A DNA stretch of 64,000 nt, taken from positions 62,001 to 126,000 of the forward strand of contig NZ_SNZH01000010.1 of NCBI RefSeq assembly GCF_004363655.1. The letters are read 5' to 3'. The notes under the pieces were generated by a model. That model did no database searches, was not told the origin of the DNA, and saw only the letters and a list, made by a program, of their open reading frames with translations. Within the stretch, counting starts at the first letter, position 1; the number at the start of each line of letters is the position of its first letter. Of the stretch, positions 27,053-35,666 are shown in pieces. Both the position numbers and the translations under genes were made by a program. The DNA is from Tahibacter aquaticus (GTDB lineage: Bacteria > Pseudomonadota > Gammaproteobacteria > Xanthomonadales > Rhodanobacteraceae).

Positions 27053-27262
27053 GCCAGCAACTAACAGGACTCCGCAGCGGCGCCATACGGCGCCGTAGCA
27101 ATGGCATCGCCTTGCCCTCTGGCAGGGCGCACAAGCCATTGTTTTGCGGTGCACTTCCGCAGCCCTTCCGGTCTGCCAGCGTTTTTGCACTGCGAAACAG
27201 CACTGCCGCAACGCTCTGCTAAACTCGGCCTCCCGCCCCACTTGGGCAAGCTGCCGCCACTG

Positions 27263-28105
27263 ATGAGCGAGGACCACCCTAGTACGCCCGCCCACCGTTC
27301 CTGGTTTGGACGTCTCAGCCAGGCACTGTCGGGCGAGCCGCGCAATATCGAGGAACTGCTCGAAGAGCTGCGCCATGCCCGGGCCAATGGCCTGCTTTCC
27401 AACGACACCTTGTCCATGGTCGAGGGCGCGATCGAGGTCGCCGACCTCACCGTCGCCGACGTCATGGTGCCGCGCGGCCAGGTCGTCGCACTGGCGGCGC
27501 AGGCGCCGTTCCAGGACAACCTCGCCATCGTGATCGAGTCGGGCCATTCGCGCTTTCCGGTGCATGGCGACGAGAAGGACGAGATCCTCGGCATCCTGCT
27601 GGCCAAGGATCTGCTGCGCTGTCTTTCCGACGGCGTACCGGCCGACATCCGCCTGCTGCTGCGGCCGGTCGCGCTGATTCCGGCGTCGAAGAAACTCAAT
27701 GTGCTGCTGAAGGAATTCCGCCTTTCGCACAACCACATGGCCATCGTGGTCGACGAATGGGGCGGCGTCGCCGGCCTGATCACCATCGAGGACGTGCTGG
27801 AGCAGATCGTCGGCGACATCGACGACGAACACGACGACGCGGACGACGGCGGCAAGCAATACCTGAGCGAAGTCGATGGCCAGTGGCTGGTGAATGCACT
27901 CACGCCCATCGCCGAATTCAACGAGCGCTTCGGCTCGAATTTCCTCGACGAGGAATACGACACCGTGGGCGGCCTGGTCACCTCCGAATTCGGCCATCTG
28001 CCCGAAGTAGGCGAAGAGATCGCGGTCGGCGGCTTCGATTTCCATGTGCTCAAGGCCGACGATCGCCGCGTGCATCAATTCGCCGTGCGCGTGCATGCCA
28101 GCTGA
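27263..28105 (+). CDS. corC: CorC/HlyC-family CBS-domain protein
   Basis: A 280-residue cytosolic CorC: two CBS domains (about 60-190, starting VADVMVPRGQVV) and a transporter-associated C-terminal domain (about 205-280) after the acidic linker DIDDEHDDADDGG. The family is implicated in magnesium/cobalt efflux and is usually encoded next to lnt, the apolipoprotein N-acyltransferase. Here the next gene is instead a DUF4105/Lnb-like protein whose start overlaps this gene by 11 bases. The ATG at 27263 gives the normal N-terminus; the open frame upstream has no ribosome site. Confidence 0.9.
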   Translation: MSEDHPSTPAHRSWFGRLSQALSGEPRNIEELLEELRHARANGLLSNDTLSMVEGAIEVADLTVADVMVPRGQVVALAAQAPFQDNLAIVIESGHSRFPVHGDEKDEILGILLAKDLLRCLSDGVPADIRLLLRPVALIPASKKLNVLLKEFRLSHNHMAIVVDEWGGVAGLITIEDVLEQIVGDIDDEHDDADDGGKQYLSEVDGQWLVNALTPIAEFNERFGSNFLDEEYDTVGGLVTSEFGHLPEVGEEIAVGGFDFHVLKADDRRVHQFAVRVHAS

Positions 28106-29378
28106 GCGCGGGCGGGGCGGCATCCGCCTCGTCCTCGTCCTACTGTGCTGGCTGTTCGCCGCCACCGTCGCCGCGCAGCCGGTCGCCGCCGACAGCACTG
28201 CCGACGAACCCGGCGCACAGCTGCAGGTATCGCTGTTCACCTTCGGCCCGGGCGAAATCTACTGGGAGCGCTTCGGCCACAACGCCATCGCCGTGCGCGA
28301 CCTGCGCAGCGGCGAGGCGATCAGCTTCAACTACGGCATCTTCGATTTCGAGGAAGAAGATTTCTTCCTCAACTTCCTGCGCGGCCATATGCAATACAGC
28401 ATGGAGGCCAGCACGCTGGACGAGGACATCGCCCTGTACCGCGACGAAGGCCGCGCCGTACTGGAGCAGCGCCTGGCACTGAGTCCGGCGCAGCGCCTGC
28501 AGCTGCGCGAGTTCCTGCTGTGGAACCTGCGCCCGGAAAACGCCAAGTACCGCTACGAGTATTTCAGTTCCAACTGCTCGACCAAGGTGCGCGACGCGCT
28601 GGACCAGGTGCTCGGCGGTGCGATCCGGCGCAGCCTGGAATCACGTTCCCGCGGCAATACCTACCGCCTGCAGGCCGACCGGCTGATGGCACCCATCCCC
28701 GAACTGATGCTGCCCATGGATATGGGCCTGGGGCCATATGCGGACCGTCGCCTGTCGTTCTGGGACGAAAGCTTCATCCCCGCCGCCTTCGCCGAACATA
28801 TTGCACAAGTAAACATTATCGACACACAGGGCCGCAGCGTGCCGCTGGTCGAGTACAGCAAGCGCTGGAGCGAACCGAATGCGCGCCTGCAGGCCGACGA
28901 GCGCAGCTGGCTGCGCCGGGCCGGCCCGTATCCGATCGGCTATGCGCTGCCGGTGGCGGCGATCAGCATCGCACTGTGCCTGCTGCTCTGGCTGACGGCG
29001 CGTTCGCCACGGCCGCGCCTGGCATTGCTATTCGCGCTGTGCGCCAGCGTCTTCGCACTGCTGGCCGGCACGGCGGGCCTGGCCTTGCTAGGCCTGTGGA
29101 GCCTGACCGATCACATCTCTGCCTGGCGCAACGAAAACCTGCTGCTGCTCAACCCCCTGCTGTTGCTGCTGTTGCCGGCCCTGTGGCGCACGCGCCGGCC
29201 GGACTGGCGCAGCGGCCGTTTCGTGCGCGTGCTGGCCGGCCTGATTCTGGCGCTGGCCGGCATTGCCCTGGCCGGCAAGGTGTTGCCCTGGTTCGTGCAG
29301 GAAAACGCGGTCTGGCTGGCACTGTTGCTGCCGCCGCACCTGCTGCTGGCCTGGCGCCTGCTGCGTCGTCAGGACTGA
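28095..29378 (+). CDS. DUF4105 (Lnb-like) envelope protein with C-terminal membrane helices
   Basis: A 427-residue protein: a signal sequence (LVLVLLCWLFAATVAAQ), a periplasmic DUF4105 domain (about 40-260) and four or so C-terminal membrane helices (about 275-425). The candidate catalytic pair of the Lnb family is visible as H62 in RFGHNAIA and C161 in SSNCSTK. Lnb proteins of Gram-positives N-acylate lipoproteins; whether this Gram-negative homologue does is unproven. Its gene overlaps corC, the place where lnt usually sits, which makes a lipoprotein-acylation or envelope role attractive. Confidence 0.75.
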   Translation: MPAERGRGGIRLVLVLLCWLFAATVAAQPVAADSTADEPGAQLQVSLFTFGPGEIYWERFGHNAIAVRDLRSGEAISFNYGIFDFEEEDFFLNFLRGHMQYSMEASTLDEDIALYRDEGRAVLEQRLALSPAQRLQLREFLLWNLRPENAKYRYEYFSSNCSTKVRDALDQVLGGAIRRSLESRSRGNTYRLQADRLMAPIPELMLPMDMGLGPYADRRLSFWDESFIPAAFAEHIAQVNIIDTQGRSVPLVEYSKRWSEPNARLQADERSWLRRAGPYPIGYALPVAAISIALCLLLWLTARSPRPRLALLFALCASVFALLAGTAGLALLGLWSLTDHISAWRNENLLLLNPLLLLLLPALWRTRRPDWRSGRFVRVLAGLILALAGIALAGKVLPWFVQENAVWLALLLPPHLLLAWRLLRRQD

Positions 29379-29629
29379 GCCCGGGCCTGTAACGGACAAA
29401 TCGATGGCAGTTCGTTCGGCCTGGGCGCGCAGCAATTGCTGCTCACTTGGCCGACAGCGCGGGCTATTGGCCGCGCTTAGCAGCGGCGTCCTGCTCGACC
29501 AGTCCTTCGCCATCCCTCTACCGGTTCATCCGTTACAGGCCACCAGGCCATACGCCGCATTGGCGAGCTTTGTCACTTTTTTGCCGCGACACCGCCCCGG
29601 CATGGCGCAAGCCGCCTAGAATCGGGCAC

Positions 29630-30418
29630 ATGCCCTGTTTCCGCCTTCTGCTGCCGTTGCTGCTCTGCCTGCCCGCCGCAACCGCGGCCGCGCAGGCCGA
29701 GGTGCTGCCACTGCAGATCCAGCTGGCTACGCTGGAATGGCCGCCGTATGTCGGTGCCGAGTTGCCCGGACAGGGCTATGCGGCCGAAGTCGTGCGTGCG
29801 GCCTGTGCTCGCGGCGGCATAGAGGTACGCTTCGAATTCATGCCCTGGGCGCGCGCGCTGATGCTGGCACAGCAAGGCAGCTATGCCGGCGTACTGCCCG
29901 AATACAGCAACCCGTTGCGCGAGCGGCAATTCGTCTTTTCCGCGCCGTTTCCCGGCGGCCCGGTAGGCCTGTACAAGCGGCACGGCGATGCCATCGCCTA
30001 TGCACGCAGCCCAGCTGAGGATCTGGACGCCGCCCTGCGCAGCCTGGCGCGCTACCGCATCGGCACCGTGCGCGACTTCGTCAACAACGAGGTTTTCGAT
30101 CGTGCCGACTACCTCAAGCGCGAAGAGTCGGCCAGCGACACCATCAACCTGCGCAAGCTGCAGCACGGGCGCATCGACCTGGTCTTCATCGATCGCTGGG
30201 TGGCTGAATACGTGCTGCGCACCGATGCGCTGCTCAAGGACGCTGCACTGGAAATGCTGCAGCCGCCGATCGCCGAACCGGCACTGCACGTGGCCTGGTC
30301 GCGCACGGCGGACGTCGTAGCCCAGGCCCGGCCCGCCTGTGATCGCGGCCTCGGCGCCATCCAGGCCGACGGCACGCTGTCGCGGCTGCGCGAGAAGCAT
30401 GGCGTGGCCATGCCATGA
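29630..30418 (+). CDS. Periplasmic solute-binding protein, SBP_bac_3 type
   Basis: A 262-residue protein with a cleavable signal peptide (LLLPLLLCLPAATAAAQA). The mature part is a small two-lobe binding fold: EWPPYVGAELPGQGYAAEVV, then FEFMPWARAL, YSNPLRERQFVFS, YRIGTVRDF and a C-terminal LREKHG. No permease or ATPase gene is nearby, so it is an orphan amino-acid-type binding protein, perhaps a sensor or scavenger. The ligand is unknown. Confidence 0.8.
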   Translation: MPCFRLLLPLLLCLPAATAAAQAEVLPLQIQLATLEWPPYVGAELPGQGYAAEVVRAACARGGIEVRFEFMPWARALMLAQQGSYAGVLPEYSNPLRERQFVFSAPFPGGPVGLYKRHGDAIAYARSPAEDLDAALRSLARYRIGTVRDFVNNEVFDRADYLKREESASDTINLRKLQHGRIDLVFIDRWVAEYVLRTDALLKDAALEMLQPPIAEPALHVAWSRTADVVAQARPACDRGLGAIQADGTLSRLREKHGVAMP

Positions 30419-30447
30419 GAGCGATGCTGTCGCTGCGGAACGCGCAC

Positions 30448-30732
30448 GATGCAATTCGCCACGCTCATCGCCCCCTGTAGAAACCTGCCACGCGGCGCTT
30501 CGCAGGGTGCGATGAGCGGATGCGAATTGCACCGCAAGTCATTCAAGGGACCGCTGGATGCAAGACCGCGATGGTGCAATTCGCTGCGCTCATATCGCAC
30601 CCTCTAACTTGCCGCGCGGCGCTTCGTAGGGTGCGATGAGCGGATGCGAATTGCACCGCAAGACATTCAAGGAACGGCTGGATGCAACACCGCGACGGTG
30701 CAATTCGCTGCGCTCGTCGCACCCTACGAAAA
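30448..30732. repeat. 124-bp tandem repeat, about 2.3 copies
   Basis: Units run 30448-30571, 30572-30695 and a partial 30696-30732. Each carries GGTGCAATTCGCTGCGCTCAT and its near reverse complement ATGAGCGGATGCGAATTGCACC-like arm, so each unit, or neighbouring units, can fold into long hairpins. A diverged arm recurs at 57474-57510. It fills the gap between the binding protein and corA (30419-30759); no gene is inside. Confidence 0.85.
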
Positions 30733-30759
30733 CGCTGGCCTGTGCGGCGCGGCGGCGGT

Positions 30760-31776
30760 CTACAGCCACTTGGCCCGGCGCAGCACCAGGAACAGACCGC
30801 CGATGATGGCCACGGTAGCGACGATGAAATAGTGGTAGCCGTTTTCCAGCTCGGGCATGTTACGGAAGTTCATGCCATACCAGCTCGCCAGCAAGGTCGG
30901 CGCGGCCAGCAGGGCGGCCCAGCCGGCCAGACGCTTGACCACTTCGTTCTGCGCCACCGTCACCAGCGACATGTTTACGCTCATCGCGGCGGTGAGCATT
31001 TCGCGCATGGTGTCGGTGGCCTCGTTGATGCGGGCGGCATGGTCGGACACGTCGCGGAAGTACAGGCGCACGTCGTCGCGGATCAGGCTGGGGTGGAAGC
31101 GCATCAGCTGGTTGAGGATGTCCTGCAGCGGCGCGACTGCCAGGCGCAGGGTGACGAGTTCCTTTTTCAACTCGTACAGATTCCTGATGGTGTCGCGCTT
31201 GAAGGTGTCTTCGAAAATATCCTTTTCCAGTTCCTGCAGCTCGGTGCGGAATTCGCGCACGATGGGCAGGAAATTGTCGACGATGAAATCGAGTACCGCA
31301 TACAGGCCGTAGCTCGGCCCCAGCGCCAGCAGTTCCGGCGACTGTTCGCAGCTGCGCCGCGCGGGCTGGTAGGACAGCGACGCACCATGGCGCACCGTGA
31401 CCAGGTAATTGCGGCCGAGGAAGATATGCGTCTCGCCGAACTCGATCTTGCCGCCGACGGCCTGGGCTGTGTGTACGACGATGAACAGCGAATCGCCGTA
31501 GACCTCGATCTTGGGACGCTGGTGCGCCGCATGCGCGTCCTCGACCGCCAGTTCGTGCAGGTCGAATTCTTCCTGCAGTCGTTCGAGCAGGCTTTCGTCG
31601 GGCTCGTGCAGGCCTACCCAGACGAAATGATTGCGGTCCTTGAGCACCTCGCTGATCTCGGCGATGGTGATGTCGCGCAGGCGCTGGCCAGTCTCGGTGG
31701 AGTACGCCACGCAGTTGACGACCATCGTGTTCGGATCGACGGAAACGGGCACGCTGGTGCTGGCGTTGAGATTCAT
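30760..31776 (-). CDS. corA: CorA-family magnesium/cobalt transporter
   Basis: A 338-residue CorA: a cytosolic N-terminal domain, a long stalk helix (about 190-275), and two C-terminal membrane helices with the selectivity motif GMNF after the first. The loop reads MPELENGYH and the C-terminus is basic (LRRAKWL). The start at 31776 (MNLNAS) is chosen over an upstream extension that is Arg/Gly-rich and unlike the family. It is single-gene, convergent with the tandem repeats. Confidence 0.92.
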   Translation of the reverse strand: MNLNASTSVPVSVDPNTMVVNCVAYSTETGQRLRDITIAEISEVLKDRNHFVWVGLHEPDESLLERLQEEFDLHELAVEDAHAAHQRPKIEVYGDSLFIVVHTAQAVGGKIEFGETHIFLGRNYLVTVRHGASLSYQPARRSCEQSPELLALGPSYGLYAVLDFIVDNFLPIVREFRTELQELEKDIFEDTFKRDTIRNLYELKKELVTLRLAVAPLQDILNQLMRFHPSLIRDDVRLYFRDVSDHAARINEATDTMREMLTAAMSVNMSLVTVAQNEVVKRLAGWAALLAAPTLLASWYGMNFRNMPELENGYHYFIVATVAIIGGLFLVLRRAKWL

Positions 31777-31927
31777 GAGCGGCTCGCACGTCGGAAGGCG
31801 CGGCAATGATGCCGCAAGCCTGCCGCTGCGCCTACCGCCGCGCGACCGGCGCGAAGCCTGCCCGCGCCGGTGCCGTCGCGCCAGCTGGCATGCGCGGCTG
31901 TGCCTCCTGCAGCCGGCACAGCCGGTT

Positions 31928-32944
31928 TCAGTCGGCAAAGCCCTCCAGCACGATCTTGCCGCGCGCCTTGCCGCTCTCGATCAGTGCATGCGCACGGCGC
32001 AGATTGGCCGCGTCGATGCGGCCGAAATGCTCGCCCAGCGTGGTCTTCAGCGTGCCCGCGTCGATCAGCGCGGCGACCGCCTCCAGCAGCCGGTGCTGCT
32101 CGATCATGTCGGCTGTCTCGAACACCGGCCGCGTGAACATCATTTCCCAATGCAGCGACAGCGCCTTGCGCTTGAGCTTCATCACGTCCAGCGGCGTGGC
32201 CGGGTCGTCGATAAGGCCCAGGCGGCCCTGCGGCTTGAGTGCCTCGACGACGGCGTCGTAGTGCTGGTCGGTATGCGTGAGGCTGGCGACATAGTCGACC
32301 TCGGCCACGCCGATGCGGCGCAGTTCTTCGCCCAGGGGCAGGGCATGATCGATCACCTCGTGTGCCCCGAGCGACAACACCCAGTCGCGCGTTTCCGCGC
32401 GCGAGGCGGTACCGATCACGCGCAATCCGGTCAGTTGCCGCGCCAGTTGCACCAGGATGGAGCCGACGCCGCCGGCCGCGCCGATCACCAGCAAGGTCTT
32501 GCCGCTGCCTTCCCGCGGCACCTGCAGACGGTCGAACAGCAGTTCCCAGGCAGTGATCGCGGTCAGCGGCAAGGCCGCCGCCTGGGCGAAATCCAGGGTC
32601 TTGGGCAGATTGCCGACAATGCGCTCGTCGACCAGCTGCAGCTGCGCGTTGGAACCGGGCCGTGCAATGGACCCCGCATACCAGACCTTGTCGCCAGGCT
32701 TGAACAGACTGACGTCGCTGCCGACTGCGCGCACCACGCCGGCCGCATCGAAACCCAGCACGCGCGCCGTGCCGTCGGCGGGGGCGGCGTTGCGGCGCAC
32801 CTTGGTATCGACCGGATTGACCGATACCGCGCGCACCTCGACCAGCAGGTCGCGCGGGCCGGGCACCGGATCGGGCAGTTCCAGCTCGACCAGGGCATCA
32901 GCCTGGTCTATGGGCAGATTCTTGTAGTAACCGATGGCTTTCAT
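31928..32944 (-). CDS. Zinc-independent MDR-family NADPH oxidoreductase (quinone oxidoreductase-like)
   Basis: A 338-residue medium-chain dehydrogenase/reductase. VSVNPVDTKVR, FDAAGVV and the nucleotide-binding GAAGGVGSILVQLARQL are present; the catalytic and structural zinc cysteines of alcohol dehydrogenases are absent, so it is a zinc-free quinone/enoyl reductase-type enzyme. GGAG precedes the ATG at 32944. It follows a Tat-exported polysaccharide deacetylase and a VOC gene on the same strand, a run divergent from a LysR gene, which probably controls them. Confidence 0.85.
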   Translation of the reverse strand: MKAIGYYKNLPIDQADALVELELPDPVPGPRDLLVEVRAVSVNPVDTKVRRNAAPADGTARVLGFDAAGVVRAVGSDVSLFKPGDKVWYAGSIARPGSNAQLQLVDERIVGNLPKTLDFAQAAALPLTAITAWELLFDRLQVPREGSGKTLLVIGAAGGVGSILVQLARQLTGLRVIGTASRAETRDWVLSLGAHEVIDHALPLGEELRRIGVAEVDYVASLTHTDQHYDAVVEALKPQGRLGLIDDPATPLDVMKLKRKALSLHWEMMFTRPVFETADMIEQHRLLEAVAALIDAGTLKTTLGEHFGRIDAANLRRAHALIESGKARGKIVLEGFAD

Positions 32945-33085
32945 GGCAACTCCGGGTTGGTGATCGACAGCAGGGAAATCGGATGGCGAGGCGGCAGTCC
33001 GGCGGCGACCGGCACAGGCCGGCGGCTGGCGCGCAAGGCAGATGCTCGCACCGGGAAACAGGAAACTACGGGAAAACACCGCACC

Positions 33086-34075
33086 TCAGGTCGCCTCGGC
33101 TTCGCGCCGCGTGGCCTTGTCGGCCAGCGCCCAATGCGCGATCTGGTCCTTGCGTGCGGTCGCCACGCCGGGCTTGGCCAAGGCATAGGCGAAGAAATCG
33201 TCCAGCGCCTTGACCACGGCCGGGCGCCCGCCGATGCGATCGTGCGTGCTGATCGACATCATGCGGCGGCGGCTGCCGGCTTCCGCATACAGCTGGTCGA
33301 ACTCGTCCTTGAGCTGCTCGAAGAACTGGCGGCTGGAAAACTTGCTGCCCTCGATCAGCACGATGTCGTTGCAGTGCAAGGTATACGGCACCACCGCGAA
33401 ATCCTTGCCGGCTACCGGCAACAGGAAGGGTTCGTCGCGGCTCAGGTCGTCGGTGTGGTAGGTGAAGCCCAGTTCCTGCAGCAGCGACAAGGTGTTGCGG
33501 CTGCGCCGCAGCCAGTTGCAGTTGTAGCCGCGCGGGCGCTGGCCGGTGATCTTTTCCACCGCGTCCACGCCTTCGCGGATGAAGGCCAGTTCCTCGGCGC
33601 GGCTCATGCTGTGCTGCGGCTTCCAGCTCATGCCGTGAGCGGCGGCTTCGTGGCCGCGGCGGACGATTTCCCGCGCCAGCGCCGGCGATTTCAGCACCGC
33701 CGTGCCGACCATGTGCGAGGTCACCTTGATGGCGTGCTTGTCCCACAGGTCGAGCAGGCGCGGAATGCCTTCGCGGTAGCCGTACTGGAACCAGGTGCGG
33801 GCCGGCAGATCCGGCACGCCGGCCGGCAGCGGATTGCCGGAAAACGGGCTGTCGGCACCGCTGTCGGGTTCGCCGCCGGCCTCGAACTGCATCGACACCG
33901 ACAGGATCAGCCGCTCGCCGCCGGGCCAGTATTTGCCGTCGCCACGGCGCGGCGGTTCGCTGTCGCCCGGCGCAGCGTCGGCGCGGCCGCCCAGGGCCAG
34001 CGTACCGGCGGCAAGGCCGGCAGCCGCAGCTGTATTGAGAAATTCGCGGCGCGAAACAGGATTAGCGTTGCTCAT
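33086..34075 (-). CDS. Tat-exported polysaccharide deacetylase (PuuE-like)
   Basis: A 329-residue NodB-fold protein with a Tat signal (SRREFLNTAAAAGLAAG) cut near RADA-AP. The fold is recognisable from SVSMQFEAGGEP, KVTSHMVG, GHEAAAHGMSW, RGYNCNWLRRSRNTL and ISTHDRIGG, closest to the allantoinase/PuuE-type deacetylases. The start at 34075 gives a normal Tat N-region; another ATG at 34129 overlaps the VOC stop and would add 18 residues. The substrate is unknown. Confidence 0.78.
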   Translation of the reverse strand: MSNANPVSRREFLNTAAAAGLAAGTLALGGRADAAPGDSEPPRRGDGKYWPGGERLILSVSMQFEAGGEPDSGADSPFSGNPLPAGVPDLPARTWFQYGYREGIPRLLDLWDKHAIKVTSHMVGTAVLKSPALAREIVRRGHEAAAHGMSWKPQHSMSRAEELAFIREGVDAVEKITGQRPRGYNCNWLRRSRNTLSLLQELGFTYHTDDLSRDEPFLLPVAGKDFAVVPYTLHCNDIVLIEGSKFSSRQFFEQLKDEFDQLYAEAGSRRRMMSISTHDRIGGRPAVVKALDDFFAYALAKPGVATARKDQIAHWALADKATRREAEAT

Positions 34076-34125
34076 GGTGCTCTCGTTGTTCGTGGCAGGG
34101 TTGGCGTTGCGCTTGGCGCAGGCGT

Positions 34126-34581
34126 TCATTCGGTGCTTTGCGCCAGCGCGAGGCGGCTGGCATAGGCCTCGTCACGGGGCAGGCCCGCGCCGGCGCCGGC
34201 ATCCAGCTCAATCACCAGGCCGCCGGGCAGGCGCACGAAAATCTGCACACAATTTCCTTCGGGAACAAAAGCGACTTCATGTTCCAGTCCGGCATCGCGT
34301 ACCCGCGCCAGCAGACTGTCGGCCGGTTCGTCGGTGCGGAAGGCGATATGGCCCAGGCGCACCCCCTGGCCCGGCTGCGGCCTGGCGCTGACCAGGTGCA
34401 GCCAGGCCTCGCCGTCGCGGTACAGCCAGTCGCCGGCAAACGGAAACGGCGGGCGGTAGCCGCGGGTCAGGCCCATGATGTCGCCGAACAGGCGCTGCAG
34501 CGGTGCGTCCGCCGCGGCGTGCAGGTTCAGGTGGTCGAACTGCCAGCGGTAAGCGCCGGGCAGGGTTGGCTGGCAGGTCAT
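34126..34581 (-). CDS. VOC-family (glyoxalase-fold) protein
   Basis: A 151-residue protein with paired beta-alpha-beta-beta-beta modules: FDHLNLHAA with a candidate metal His, LGHIAFRTD, and a final IELDAG with the acidic ligand. GGAG seven bases before the ATG supports 34581. It is the first gene of a three-gene run (VOC, deacetylase, oxidoreductase), divergent from the LysR gene. Activity cannot be predicted beyond metal-dependent chemistry. Confidence 0.82.
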   Translation of the reverse strand: MTCQPTLPGAYRWQFDHLNLHAAADAPLQRLFGDIMGLTRGYRPPFPFAGDWLYRDGEAWLHLVSARPQPGQGVRLGHIAFRTDEPADSLLARVRDAGLEHEVAFVPEGNCVQIFVRLPGGLVIELDAGAGAGLPRDEAYASRLALAQSTE

Positions 34582-34657
34582 GGGCGTCTCCGGGCTGGCG
34601 AGGACGGCATGTTGGTTGATTGGAACCGAGAGAAAAACCGGGGAAAAGGCAAATCAG

Positions 34658-34676
34658 TTTCAAACGGTGATTGAAA
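34658..34676. promoter_or_regulatory. Candidate LysR operator
   Basis: TTTCAA and TTGAAA flank a 7-base spacer in the 115-base gap between the divergent VOC and LysR genes, 20 bases before the LysR ATG. The size and AT-rich inverted repeat suit a LysR-type recognition site. Confidence 0.4.
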
Positions 34677-34696
34677 ATCTGCTAGCGTTGGCAGTC

Positions 34697-35611
34697 ATGA
34701 AAGCGCTGATCGAACTGGAGTTTTTCGTCCGCGCCGCTGACAGCGGCAGCTTCTCCGCCGCAGCGCGCAGCCTGGACCTGAGTCCCGCCGCCGCCAGCGC
34801 CGCGATCAAACGCCTGGAAACCGAGCTGCACACGCGCCTGTTCGTGCGCTCTACCCGCAGCCTGCGCCTGACCCCCGACGGCGAACGCTTCCTGCAGCAT
34901 TGCCGCCTTGCCTTGCAGACCCTCAGCGACGGACAGCAGGCCTTGCGCGGCGACGGTTCGCAGCTGCACGGCCAGCTGCAGCTGTCGCTGCCGTCGGACC
35001 TGGGCCGCGGCAGTGTGCTCGGCTGGCTGGACGAGTTTCTCGCGCACCATCCTGGCTTGCGCCTGCGCGTGCAGTTGTCCGACCGCTTGGCCGATGTCTA
35101 CCGCCAGCCGGTAGACCTGGCCTTGCGCTATGGCGCACCGGCCGACTCAGCCCTGGTGGCACTGCCGCTGCTGCCGCACAACCGCCGCGTCGCCTGTGCT
35201 GCCCCCGCCTATCTGCAACGCCACGGCCGGCCGCAGCAACCGCAGGATCTGAAGCGGCACAACTGCCTGCGCTTCCTGCTCAGCGACGACGTGCACGCGC
35301 GCTGGCGTTTTCACGGCAACAGCGGCGACAGCGTGGTCGCGGTCGACGGCGACCGCGTCAGCGACGACGGCGACGCGGTACGGCGCTGGGCGGTGGCCGG
35401 CCATGGCATCGCCTTCAAGTCATGGCTGGATGTCTGCAGCGACGTCCAGGCCGGCCGGCTGGAAGTGCTGCTGGCGGACTGGCGCGGCGAAGCCGCTCCG
35501 CTGAACCTGGTCTGCGCCGACCGGCGCCTGCTCAGCCCGGCAGTACACGCCTTGCGCGAACACCTGCAGCAATGCTGCGCGCGCCTGCCGCTGCCGCCGG
35601 CTCCTGCCTGA
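34697..35611 (+). CDS. LysR-family transcriptional regulator
   Basis: A 304-residue LTTR: an N-terminal helix-turn-helix (about 1-62: ELEFFVRAADSGSFSAAARS, SPAAASAAIKRLE) and a C-terminal co-inducer domain (about 88-295) of the DsdC/AaeR-like branch with PVDLALRYG and GHGIAFKSWLDV. It is transcribed away from the VOC-deacetylase-oxidoreductase run, the usual LTTR arrangement, and probably controls that run and itself. The inducer is unknown. Confidence 0.9.
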   Translation: MKALIELEFFVRAADSGSFSAAARSLDLSPAAASAAIKRLETELHTRLFVRSTRSLRLTPDGERFLQHCRLALQTLSDGQQALRGDGSQLHGQLQLSLPSDLGRGSVLGWLDEFLAHHPGLRLRVQLSDRLADVYRQPVDLALRYGAPADSALVALPLLPHNRRVACAAPAYLQRHGRPQQPQDLKRHNCLRFLLSDDVHARWRFHGNSGDSVVAVDGDRVSDDGDAVRRWAVAGHGIAFKSWLDVCSDVQAGRLEVLLADWRGEAAPLNLVCADRRLLSPAVHALREHLQQCCARLPLPPAPA

Positions 35612-35666
35612 TGCGGTTATTGCCGCAACAATCGGCGACGCCGGCGCGTCGGGTTCGCCGCGCCGC

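Noticed and set aside
25610-28240. Minus-strand 876-codon frame across DUF1501 and corC
   Set aside because: It spans two well-supported genes on the other strand and has shadow-type composition.
30448-30732. Possible CRISPR array
   Set aside because: The repeat units are 124 bp, directly adjoining with no spacers, and self-complementary; no cas genes are near.
31928-32944. Zinc-dependent alcohol dehydrogenase
   Set aside because: The Cys/His zinc ligands are absent; the protein fits the zinc-free quinone oxidoreductase branch.
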